From: Hyaloscypha bicolor E
Lineage: Eukaryota > Ascomycota > Leotiomycetes > Helotiales > Hyaloscyphaceae
Assembly: GCF_002865645.1 (NCBI RefSeq)
Contig: NW_020194667.1
Location: forward strand, 806,001 to 870,000
Direction: 5' to 3'
Length of the DNA stretch: 64,000 nucleotides
The notes beneath the pieces are model-generated. The model was given only the letters and a program-made list of their open reading frames with translations. It was not told the DNA's origin and did not search any database. This document shows, in pieces, positions 54,445 to 64,000 of the stretch. The first letter of the stretch is position 1, and each line of letters opens with the position of its first letter. A program made the position numbers and the translations under genes.

Positions 54445-57400
54445 TTAACTCCTCGTCTCGTCGGTAGTAGTCTGTTTCCCGAATTTATCATCCCGAAGTC
54501 CTAGTCTATACGCCAAATCTGCATCCTTGACACCTTCATGTGTCGACGTAATGTAATCCTTGAACGCACTAGACATGCTGACGATTTGGCTTAAATGCTT
54601 CTCCTTGATCTCTGGGATGGAATCTTCAACAGAAGCACCCTTCTCTCTGGCCATCTTGGAATCGTAAATGGCAAGAGCAACGGCCGTTTGAAAAGCTACG
54701 ATTCGCGAATCAGCCATAGACAGATACTAACAGGTGGTAAACGTACCATTGCGGATTTCGCGGCCATTCCATTCCAGCGTCTTGACTTCCTTATTCTTCT
54801 TGACGTACTCCTTCGCATCGTACTCATAGATGATCTCTGGTCCGCCGTGCTTGTGGTCTTCCTTGAGTTTGCGAAAGAGGTTATCCCATATCTGCCCCCG
54901 CGCTGAGTCGTCGAGGCGCTCGTAACCAATCGATACGTGGATGCGAGACATGAATGCTTCGTCAAACTGGCCTACACGGTTGGTGGTTAAAAACAAGATG
55001 CCTTGAAAGTACTCGAGTGCGCGCAAAAAGACTCCATGGAAGGACTTTTGTTAGCAGCTTTCTTTTCGCATCTGAAGTGAGTGATCTTACTCGATACGAT
55101 ACTGTTGCGTTTGAGATCGTTGACTGAGCGCCGCTCGAGATAGACGTCAGCCTCGTCGAGCAATACAATGGCGTCCCAGCTGTTGGCGTCTTTGAAAAAT
55201 CGGAGAAGATTCTTCTCGAGTTTAACGGGATCGTCTCCTAGATCAGCCGCAGTGATGCTTAACAGTGGCCTTTTTGTATACTCCGCGACAGACTCTGAAG
55301 TAAGATCAGTATTTCCTTTGAATTATTGGTCGCTATCCATACCAGCTGTGAGCGTCTTCCCGGTTCCAGGGGGCCCGTGTAAGAGGAAGATTTGGCCTTC
55401 CCCTTTTCCGTGGATGAAATCAGCGCTGAAGAGCTCAGCTTGGCCGCTGCTGTCCGCGTAGGTCTTGACGATCGCTTTAATTGTGTCCTTATTTGTTTCG
55501 GGTCGCATGACGAGTTGATCGATTGCATTTTCCACCATCCTGGGGTTGTCCAGACCGCTGACATCGAGGAGATCTAACACAGGTCAGGATGCTTCTGCTC
55601 CGATGAATTAGATGTTAGGCGAACTCACCGTACGCGCGATCTTTGAAGATAAATCCAAACATGTGAGACATGCATAGCAAGTACTGATGCTCCGAAAGAT
55701 TCTCAGTCTCCTTTGGATCGATGGCGTCATAGTCGCCGAACGTCACGGATATGCAGTTGTCCTTCACGGTATCGAAATTTATGCAACTACTACATTCGCA
55801 GCGAGGGGTCCTAGCTTTTTCGCCAATGTCAGTATCATCATCACCTAAATCCCAATTGAATAATGACTCGAACTCGCTCCCATCCCACGGCTGAGACTCG
55901 TGCTCAACAACCACTCGGGTACGGTTGTACTGAGAAGGGGATTAGTACCGCGATCAAGTGGCTACATACTGAGCATGAATAGTTGCTCACCTTCCTCCAG
56001 CCTGGCTTTAGCCCTACGCCGGTGTATTCCAGGAACGCGGGTGATTTGGCAAATCGAAACACCTTTTTCCCACGTTCAATAAGCTGCTTTCGCCGCACGC
56101 CGTCGTCCATCTTATCTTTGAATCTGGTTGGGAACAACGGTAGTGAGATTATGTCCCGCTCATTGTCAAATACCGGCACGTCGATGACTTCGGATTTCCG
56201 TTTGACGACTTTTCCATCATATTTCAAATTCCACACCCTAATGGAGTAGTTCTGAGCTCTGACTGACCCCACCCCCAGCCCTCCAAAGAAGTGTTCAACG
56301 CCGCCCAATACCTCTTCGACTACGTACGCGTTCAGCTGTCCATTTCGACGGACATAAACGTCAGACCCAGGCTTCAGCAGCAGCCAAAATCCTGCGAATG
56401 TTGTAGTGGGTACTTTCTTAGCCCATTTGGCTTCCAACTCCTTAATCTGAATATTAGGCTCCCGGTCGAGGTACTTGAGTAGTAGGTCAATATGACGGTT
56501 ACATTCTTCGTTGTACGCCAGCGTGTGATTCGATCTCAGTCCAGTGGTGTCGTTTCTGTAGTCGGACAGCTCTTGTTTATGGTAGAATAGGTCCCCATAG
56601 GGGTGTGGAAACACCCCTTCTTTCAGCTGATCAACGTTGTCTCCAGACAGCGTTTCGGATGAGTATTTAATGATCGCCCGCAGCGCGTTGAGCAGAAACG
56701 GCGAGTGGATGTACAGACGCGTCCTACCGATGCGGTCTCCGACCTCTAATTTCGGCCCGCGATTTGGGGTGGGTTTTTGCCGACTGTTGTTGATCTGATA
56801 GAACGTTATAGATATCTTCTCCTCAAGCACAGGAAGTGTTCGGGCTTTGCTGTCTGATGTCTCTAGGACCACAGAATTGTCAGAGGACGTGCTGTACAGG
56901 AATGCCGAGCGTCCATAGGGATCCTTCTCGTGGTAGTCGATCGTGTACTTGATTTTCACTGCATACTTGCCCTCAGAGTCTTTTTTACCCCCCTCAGATT
57001 CATCTCGGTACGTATTAGAAACATCGCCAGAATCGGCAGATGAATCCGTGTGGGAATCAGTCTGAGACTGAAGGCGGATTGTGACTGTCCATCCTGGCTC
57101 AACCAACATTTCCCAGAGGGGGGGTATAATAACTATATTTGTATCGTCGATCCGAAGTTCGTACTTGCCCTCATCAATCTCCTTCTCTTCTTTGTTGTCT
57201 TTATAGGAAAACTTGATAAGGTATTCCATGCCCTACGACAAGTTAGCAGTCACATATGCAAGGACGGCGATTAACGCACCTTCCATGTCTTACAAACAGC
57301 CCAGGGCAGCATGTACTGCTTTCCGCCATAGTGTTTCAAAGATATGAAGTTTTTCTTGTTGGCCACCGGCGTTTTGGCTGGTAGTTCTTCCTGAGCTGGG

Positions 57401-57796
57401 GCCTTGGCGTCCTCTTTTAGTGCATCACCGACCGTAGCCGCGACGGGATCACTCGTAAACTCGGAAGGAGCTTTCTCGACCGGAACAACAAGTCCGGCTT
57501 TGGTTATGGTGATCTGAATCTCAGATTCGCTAGCCGCTGCTGGGCTGGCTTTGGGAACATCAGACAAACTCGGTTCTTTTGGAGCGTCCCGGTCCAAACG
57601 TACCTATCTCTGCTTTTTCAATCTTTTCTGCTTCTGGGTCCGCATCACCGTTCGGCGGGCTATTGCTTTCGAGGCATTCGGTCTTGGCGGGAGTCGCCTC
57701 AGTGGATGGTGTATCCATCGTAGATGTATCGGATGTTTCGTTCGAGGGCACGGGGTTGTCGGCTACAGATTGCTTTGCTTCCTGATCGAAAGCCAT
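54445..57796 (-). CDS. AAA+ ATPase with a large N-terminal domain, fungal type
   Basis: Protein of 991 aa from eight exons on the minus strand: 57796-57604, 57548-57280, 57232-55991, 55929-55629, 55573-55343, 55294-55091, 55031-54747 and 54695-54445. The N terminus is acidic and disordered. A folded N-terminal region (about residues 140-620) precedes the ATPase domain; it matches the uncharacterised domain usually found ahead of AAA in filamentous fungi (DUF7025-like). The AAA core has FLLHGPPGTGKTLTAESVAE (Walker A, residues split over an intron), AIVLLDEADVYLERR (Walker B), and FLTTNRVGQFDEAFMSRIHV (sensor and arginine finger). A C-terminal lid with WNGREIRNAFQTAVALA follows. The substrate is unknown; proteins of this class occur in many copies per fungal genome. 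Head-to-head with the STAND-like gene at 58535. Confidence 0.88.
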
Positions 57797-58534
57797 TATT
57801 GATGGTATGAGCAAGAGTCGAGCGTTCCTTCGTTACAAGGGTCGGCAAAGAGAGGCAATTAGAACATTTGCCCCACAAGAGACAACACCTGAGCAAAACG
57901 CGATCTCAGGCACTTCTCTAGCTAGCTCAAATTGGCCGGCTCAGATTCAAAAAGAGGAAGAGCAGGAAGGCTGCGAGATATATGAGATTTACAAACCCCT
58001 GTAAACCCCGTTGCTATGAGCAGGCTGAAAATGAGCGCAGCCATGCAACCCTAGAAACCTAACAAAATGCGGAAGAGGCATCATAGCGAAGGGTCGTACA
58101 ATTCTGCGAGCTATGAATCAGAATCGGTGGTCAAATTCGCAGGTGCATCCGGCTAAAACCAACAGTGCTGCAAAGACTTTTGCTTTTGGGACAGTGCCCC
58201 TATAGTCCGACAGTCATTGGCCGCCTGCGGCTCTGCGAGACCTCTCTTCTGACCAATAATTGCACCAACATTGTCCACCTACCCTGGCGCTTCCCCACCA
58301 CTCGAGCAATATGGCACACGGCCATGCGGTGTAACCCAAACTTACGCCCCGTTTAGGAGGGCTCGTTCAGCTGCGCGCCCCAAATATCCATATGCATCGT
58401 TTCAAATGCTGCGTATTTGGCGCCTGGCTCCGCAGTCCAGTGCCGTCCCATACCGAGTAGAGGATTATGGCCTACTACGTAAAGAGCCACCAACGCACCT
58501 CCCAATACACCTTCCACTAAATAGCAACCCCAAA
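57797..58534. promoter_or_regulatory. Divergent upstream region, AAA+ ATPase / STAND-like gene
   Basis: About 740 bp between two start codons on opposite strands, expected to hold both promoters and 5' UTRs. No specific binding site recognised. Confidence 0.4.
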
Positions 58535-60546
58535 ATGGCGAGTCCGCAACCGCAGCCTGACGATCTCGAGGCTGAGGTGGTTGAGGGCCAGATCATTATT
58601 CGCCGGTTCACGGATGAGCTCACAGGGGCCAATGAACTGGAGCGGTCGACCAAGGCTGCACAAGCTGAGATAGAAGAAGAAGAAAAAACGGAGGAGCAGA
58701 GGCGAATGAAGCTGCTCTACGAAAGCCCAGCAAATAGTAGCGCTTCGTAAGACTAGACCCTATCAATTTGTAGCTAATATCTGAGAGAGTTGGCTAGACC
58801 GCGAGACTTTGACGTCGCGGAAATCGCAAGGCTGGAGCTGCAGAAGATAGTTGATAAGTTCATCGAAGATGAGAAACCATCGGTACTTCAACGCATGGGG
58901 ATCTCACACAAGTCGGCGAAGACAAAGGCGAAGGAGATGCTCCAGGATTTCGCGCAACATGATGTGAACGAGCTTAAAGCCTCCGTCGATAATTTAGAGG
59001 AGGAGTGGAAGAAAAGCAATGGGGCTGTAAGCCGAGCCCCGGGTACTAGAGCTATCCTACTCCTCTGACATTATTCATCCAGGTATACAGTGCTTTTAAG
59101 AATCTGTGCAGAACTCTCGATGACCACAAGAGCATCTTTGCGATATTTCCGTCGCAGAATATGTACACCTCGGTTTTATGCGGGAGCCTTTCTTGCCTCG
59201 TGAAGGTGTGTCTTCCAGGTGCAGGTATAGGAGAAGACGACTGATCAACTCAGGCAGCTAAGAATCATCGCGACATCGCTGAGACACTGTCCAAATCCAT
59301 CGCTCGGATTTCAGAGAAGGTCACGAGATCCTCCAAGCTCATCCTTGTTTTCAAGACCCCGAGGGTAAGGCAAAAGCTCGCAGACATCTATGCCCTCATG
59401 TTCCAGTTTTATCACAACGCCATGCAGTGGTACTTGCAGTCGAAGCTCACCAAAGCATTCTGCGCCTTCGACGAAAATCTGAAGAAGGGGTTTGACGATA
59501 CGACGAACGAACTTGAGGACAACATCCGCGAATTGTATTACGAGGCCGCGATCGGCACCCATGCCAGGCTGGCCATGGTGATGGGCGATGTTGCGTCTCT
59601 GAAGGGGGAACGGCGCCGCCAGCGACCAAACTACCCGGCACAGGATACCGCCGCCGGGCAGCGGATGCTCATCCTCATGGCAGAGAGCTGGAGGGACAAC
59701 AAATCTCCCATACAGGCCCGCCTCGAATTCGCCCAGCCCGGTCTCCCGACAACCGTCTCCGCATCCCGCATCCAAGGCCTGACCGCGGCCGGCATAACAC
59801 GCGCTCAAGCCCGCGCTCACGGCCCCGCCCTCGAGCCTTTCATCGTCGGCGACGAAGGGCCAGCCCAGTTCGGCGCGGGCCGCTTTTGGGTTGCCGAGGA
59901 CGAGGTGCTGCCCAAGTTACGAGCATGGATGGTCGAGGACGCGGCGCCGCGAACGCTGTGGGTGGAGAGCCCTCGCGACGCAGCTGGGACGACAAGTGCA
60001 CGAGCAGCAGCGCTGGCCGTGGTTGCGGCGGCGTGGCAGGCGGAGGCGCCGCTGATTTCACACTTCTGCCAGCGGCCGCAGCGAGATGAGGTGCGGGCGG
60101 GCATGAGCATTGAGCAGGTCGGGTTGGTGGGCGTGGTGTACAGCTTGCTTTCTCAGCTGTTGCAGTTTAGCGGGGCGGAGGATCAGTTGGATATCAGTGA
60201 AGAAAGCCTCGTGGCATTGGACGGCGGAAAGGCGTCGTGGGGCGCGAGTCTGAAGGCCCTGCGGGCGCTGCTGGACCGCACGCCTGTGTTGATGTACTGC
60301 GTGATTGACGGACTAAATGATCTTGAGTGGGAGGATGGCGGGGATTGGTGTCGGCAGTTTTTGGATGTCTTGCTTGCGCGTCAGCGACAAGCCGGTACGG
60401 TGTTCAATCTTCTCCTTACGACGGCCGGGCAGTCACGGGTGCTGGCGTCGTCTATAGATTTGAAGAATAGACATCTTGCGACGAAGGGAGCAAGGGAGTT
60501 AGCAAGAGTGGGGAGGAGGATTGAGTTATCGAGTAAGAGAGGATAA
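58535..60546 (+). CDS. STAND/NACHT-like protein with a degenerate P-loop (DUF7708-type N terminus)
   Basis: Protein of 618 aa. Exons: 58535-58736, 58788-59026, 59083-59205 and 59254-60546 (introns of 51, 56 and 48 nt). A charged leader is followed by an all-helical N-terminal domain (YSAFKNLCRTLDDHKSIFAI, FPSQNMYTSVLCGSLSCLVK, FYHNAMQWYLQSKLTKAF) that looks like the DUF7708-type domain found ahead of NACHT in fungal STAND proteins. The C-terminal half has the NACHT layout but the P-loop position reads TLWVESPRDAAGTTSARAA (about residue 422), lacking Gly-Lys-Ser/Thr. A Walker-B-like MYCVIDGLNDLEW lies at about 535. No repeat domain follows. ATP binding is therefore doubtful. The 59.6-60.3 kb part is unusually GC-rich. 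Head-to-head with the AAA+ ATPase. Confidence 0.72.
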
Positions 60547-61675
60547 GCGTTCTTGAGTCATGATGATATGGGGAACAGGCAGGATTGGGACCGGTCTGCT
60601 GGGTGAATTGAGGAAAGAAAGGACAAGGAAAGGCATTGTAGGTCGGATTGAGATATGTTGTCTATGAGGGTCTCTTTCGGTGACTGCGCCAACTTTTGGA
60701 GGACAACACGCAGGATCGTAACCTTGGTCCTTTCCTTCATATACGTGCGATAGAGTGATGAATCCATAGTGGTCGATAATTGAGATACGGCCAAATTTCG
60801 TGAATGGATAGCGCCTATTATGACCCGTTACTACTCAAGAAATTCTCCATTTCATAAGGTATAATATGCGTTAAGAACGGGTAATATTGGGCAAAAAATA
60901 TTGTGATGTTGTGAGACGAGATGGAAAGGGAAGTTACGATACGGTGAAAATAGGGGTTTGGAGCACTTTCCCTGGTTACCCTACAGTCACGTGAAATAAG
61001 GGGGGTAAAATTAGTAACATGTAAGCAAATTCGGGGTAGGGGAAGTAGTTAAGTAGGGTCTAGTGGAAGGAAGGCTTAAAAGAGCAAAGATTTGGGAGCA
61101 GGCGCGAGGGCACATTCTCCATGGAAAGAGCCAGGGCCACGCCACGAAAACGGATGAGGAACTTAATTGCGGAGAGCTTCAGTCATGACAGAACTTTACA
61201 AACAGAGTTGAAAGGGGCGGAATAATGGATTGCCCAACCTGCGTGATTTCCTTGATGCTCGCAGGTTTCGCCGTCGTCCGCAAGGTAATGTACTGTTGCA
61301 AGGGATGAACTTGGAGGGGTTTAACAGAACCAACTGTGGTTCTTGTAAGTTAAAAAGATGAAGATTATAACAGATGCCTGTAGAGCAGCAAGCAAGAACC
61401 AAACAAATTGAATCCGAGATGTGTCGGGTTAAATATAATATTCTCGCATGTGAAAAAAGAGGAACGTGATGACAAGATGGACGTCGTTGCTTTCTTTCTT
61501 CTTATCGAATCGCTTCTAGTCAGCCCGCGTTGCTGGGTCAACACTACGCGTCAGTAAACCTTGACCGGCGATCAGGAACAACGAACTTCTCAACGACTTC
61601 ACGACCACGACCATCACGCCTTGAACGACAGCTCACGAAGCAGCATACGATACGATACAAACTGAAACATTCAAG
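60547..61675. other. Intergenic region upstream of condensin gene
   Basis: About 1.1 kb. Two small minus-strand frames (60558-60794, 61196-61402) have no homology. The last 200 bases are rich in CGA/ACGA words and CT stretches, consistent with the promoter and 5' UTR of the next gene. Confidence 0.4.
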
Positions 61676-64000
61676 ATGCCCGGACGAGTCTCAACCGCCC
61701 GATCGTCGCGGTCCTCCGCCGCGGTCTCCCACAAATCCTCCGTCCAAACACTGAACTCGCGCGCATCAACAGCATCAAGAATCTCCTCCCCCTACGTCGA
61801 AACTCCCGAAGAAACGCCAGAAAATGAACTACGAACGCAAGTGTCTTCCATGTTCCGCGATGCGCAACGAACAACCGCTTCCCACCGAAAACTGGTGATC
61901 AATCTGCGGAAGATCCAGGAAGCATGTTGTTATGAGCCCACGAGCAAGAAAAAGAACAAGACTGGCGCGGAAGATTTCGATGAGGAGCAGTTTACTTACG
62001 AATTTACGAGATGCGTGTTGAGAGTTATGCCGGTAAAGAAGAGTGAGAGTGTGGGCGAACGCGCGATTCGGTTTATTGGGTTGTTTCTAAGACATGCGAA
62101 TGAGAAGGATAATGAGCTTATTCCGGAAGCTGATCAGGAAGCGGGTATTATGGTTGAGACGCCGAGCACACGACTTACCTCACATCTGATGGCTGCGATT
62201 CTACCTCTTCTTACGGCAAAGGAGAAATTTGTTCGGTATCGATCAACACAACTGATCTCCCATGTTATCAATTCTTTGGAAGCTATCGATGATGATCTTT
62301 TCCAACTATTGCGACATGGTCTACTCAAGAGAATTCACGATAAGGAGGCGATGGTTCGAGTACAGGCGGTGTTGGGACTAGGACGACTTGCTGGTAACGA
62401 AGCTGATGGAGAGGCTGAGGACAGCGATGATGACGATTCCGGAGCTGGCTTGCTCGAGAAACTGTTAGATGTCTTACAAAACGACCCAAGTGCCGATGTC
62501 CGAAGGTCTTTGCTGGTTAATCTTCCAATCTTACCCAACACTCTACCATTTTTGTTAGAGCGAGCCCGGGACCAGGACCCTGCCACTCGACGAGCTCTTT
62601 ACTCCCGACTTTTGCCAGCTCTCGGAGATTTCAGACATCTGTCTTTGTCTATGCGAGAGAAACTCCTTCGATGGGGTCTCAGAGACAGAGATGAAAACGT
62701 CCGCAAGGCAGCTGGAAAGCTCTTCCGAGAACGCTGGATCGAGGATTGTGCTGGAACTGCTGAAGCTGAAGACGGTCAAGAAGGCGAAGCTGCGGCTGGA
62801 GAAGCCAAGCCACCAAGTTTCGACGGCTTACTCGAACTTCTGGAGCGTATCGATGTTGTCAACTCCGGTGTCGAGAATGGAGTTGCTTTGGAAGCAATGA
62901 AGGGTTTTTGGGAAGGCCGCCCGGATTACAGAGACGCTGTTACGTTTGACGACAACTTTTGGGATACTTTGACTGCTGAGGCAGTGTTCATGGCACGAAG
63001 TTTCAATGATTTCTGCCTGAATGAAGGCAACGGCAAATTCGAGGCATTGATTGAAGAGAAGATGCCCGAGGTTACAAAGCTGGCATTCTATCTTCTGCGC
63101 TATATTACTGTTTTAGTCGAGGCCTTGAAGCGGGTTGCCGCTCAAGAGCCAAGTGAGGACGAAGAGGAGGAAGAAACAGTTGAGCAAGAATTTATCGTCG
63201 AACAGCTCCTTCACATCGCCCGGACTCTGGATTATTCTGATGAGGTTGGACGAAGGAAAATGTTTGCTCTTCTGCGTCAATCACTTTCTATTCCCGATCT
63301 CCCAGAAGAGGTTACCAAGCTCACAGTTGAAGTTCTCCGAGGCATTTGCGCTTCCGATGCAGCTGGAGAACGGGAATTCTGCAGCGTTGTTCTCGAAGCC
63401 GTCGCTGACGTCCACGACACTATCATGGATGAAGCAGCCTCTGTTAACGAGGACGAGAGCTTCCACTCGGCAAAGTCTGTGGTTAGCTCAGATGGAAGCC
63501 CTTCAAAGTCTCAGAAGACCGAGGAAGAGGACCAAGACAAGGCCATTCGAGAGATCATGGTCAACATGAAATGTCTACACATCGTCCAATGTATGCTCGA
63601 GAATGTGGAAGGGAATCTTCAACAGAACGCTAACCTGGTTGCGATGTTGAACAACCTGGTTGTTCCAGCAGTCCGAAGTCACGAAGCTCCCGTTCGAGAA
63701 CGTGGTCTCCTGTGTCTGGGTCTTTGCTCTTTGCTCGACAAATCATTGGCCGAAGAGAATTTAACCCTCTTCATGCATTTCTTCAGCAAAGGGCATTCAG
63801 CTCTCCAGATCACCGCCCTACAAATCCTCACGGACATCCTCAATCAACACGGCGCCCAGACCCTTGAAACCAACCCAGCCCTCCTGAAAGTCTACCTCAA
63901 AGCTCTGAAATCCGGCAGCAAGACCCCAGAAGTCCAAGCCGCAGCCACCGTCGCCATCGCCAAGCTGATGCTCGGACGAGTTATCTCCGACTCTTCCCCG
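61676..64000 (+). CDS. YCG1: Condensin complex subunit 3 (Ycg1/Cnd3/CAP-G), partial
   Basis: HEAT-repeat regulatory subunit of condensin, which compacts mitotic chromosomes. The frame is open from ATG 61676 to the end of the window, 775 codons, with no stop or visible intron. After a Ser/Arg-rich tail (VSTARSSRSSAAVSHKS) come family segments: MFRDAQRTTASHRKLVINLR, FTRCVLRVMPVKKSE, GERAIRFIGLFLRH, KEKFVRYRSTQLISHVINSL, KEAMVRVQAVLGLGRLAG and MREKLLRWGLRDRDENVRKA. Acidic linkers (AEDSDDDDSGAG, PSEDEEEEE) separate HEAT blocks. The later AVRSHEAPVRERGLLCLGLC and GHSALQITALQILTDIL also fit. The C-terminal part of about 250 residues lies beyond the window. Confidence 0.93.
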   Translation, partial: MPGRVSTARSSRSSAAVSHKSSVQTLNSRASTASRISSPYVETPEETPENELRTQVSSMFRDAQRTTASHRKLVINLRKIQEACCYEPTSKKKNKTGAEDFDEEQFTYEFTRCVLRVMPVKKSESVGERAIRFIGLFLRHANEKDNELIPEADQEAGIMVETPSTRLTSHLMAAILPLLTAKEKFVRYRSTQLISHVINSLEAIDDDLFQLLRHGLLKRIHDKEAMVRVQAVLGLGRLAGNEADGEAEDSDDDDSGAGLLEKLLDVLQNDPSADVRRSLLVNLPILPNTLPFLLERARDQDPATRRALYSRLLPALGDFRHLSLSMREKLLRWGLRDRDENVRKAAGKLFRERWIEDCAGTAEAEDGQEGEAAAGEAKPPSFDGLLELLERIDVVNSGVENGVALEAMKGFWEGRPDYRDAVTFDDNFWDTLTAEAVFMARSFNDFCLNEGNGKFEALIEEKMPEVTKLAFYLLRYITVLVEALKRVAAQEPSEDEEEEETVEQEFIVEQLLHIARTLDYSDEVGRRKMFALLRQSLSIPDLPEEVTKLTVEVLRGICASDAAGEREFCSVVLEAVADVHDTIMDEAASVNEDESFHSAKSVVSSDGSPSKSQKTEEEDQDKAIREIMVNMKCLHIVQCMLENVEGNLQQNANLVAMLNNLVVPAVRSHEAPVRERGLLCLGLCSLLDKSLAEENLTLFMHFFSKGHSALQITALQILTDILNQHGAQTLETNPALLKVYLKALKSGSKTPEVQAAATVAIAKLMLGRVISDSSP

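Noticed and set aside
59311..60110. Long minus-strand frames (169 and 97 aa)
   Set aside because: Shadow frames caused by the high GC content of the STAND-like gene's last exon.
1..64000. tRNA or rRNA genes
   Set aside because: No T-loop/acceptor pattern (such as GGTTCGAATCC with pairing arms) was found on reading; a dedicated tRNA scan would be needed to exclude a degenerate or intron-bearing one.

Overview
The window is nuclear DNA from a filamentous ascomycete (Pezizomycotina; a leotiomycete would fit, but the class is a guess). Genes are split by short introns of about 46-105 nt with GTRNGY donors and CTAAC/CTAAT-type branch sites. Intergenic spacers are short around housekeeping genes. 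The gene repertoire is typically fungal: PQ-loop and MFS transporters, fungal rhodopsin-fold membrane protein, BTB proteins, NACHT-WD receptor, hAT transposon with RIP-like C-to-T damage. There are no operons or bacterial features. Exon boundaries given here were read by eye from splice consensus plus reading-frame continuity; the complete multi-exon models described sum to whole codons (the exceptions, the BTB gene at 26-27 kb and the damaged MFS gene at 45-47 kb, are flagged).

Layout. 0.4-7.3 kb: vacuolar-type PQ-loop transporter, fungal rhodopsin-domain membrane protein, allantoate-permease-family MFS transporter. 7.3-11.1 kb: gene-poor, with one small hypothetical gene. 11.1-33.4 kb: mostly core genes: mitochondrial D-2-hydroxyglutarate/D-lactate dehydrogenase, proteasome alpha-4, CHY zinc-finger (Hot13-like), TFIIH helicase XPB/Ssl2, two conserved fungal hypotheticals, a cluster of BTB/POZ genes wrapped around a broken GMC oxidoreductase, mitoribosomal bL19m, a mitochondrial hypothetical and a mitochondrial cysteine synthase. 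33.4-60.6 kb: accessory, repeat-bearing region with a TIR-bounded remnant, a fructosamine-kinase-family gene split by a 3.07-kb hAT element with a perfect 8-bp target duplication, a SesB-like hydrolase-NACHT-WD40 receptor (fungal NLR), a damaged DHA1 MFS gene, AT-rich DNA with two abutting MITE-like elements, argininosuccinate lyase (a core gene), probable LTR-retrotransposon scraps, and a divergent pair of an AAA+ ATPase and a STAND-like protein with a degenerate P-loop. 61.7-64.0 kb: the first 775 codons of the condensin HEAT-repeat subunit Ycg1/CAP-G, running off the window.

Several core genes are arranged as divergent pairs with 200-300 bp shared promoters (dehydrogenase/proteasome, CHY finger/XPB, two hypotheticals, bL19m/mitochondrial hypothetical). 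The most striking features are the young-looking hAT insertion that can be excised on paper to give back an uninterrupted kinase reading frame, the finding that all four in-frame stops seen in its transposase are CAA-to-TAA changes, the NLR, and the degenerate STAND protein next to the AAA+ ATPase.
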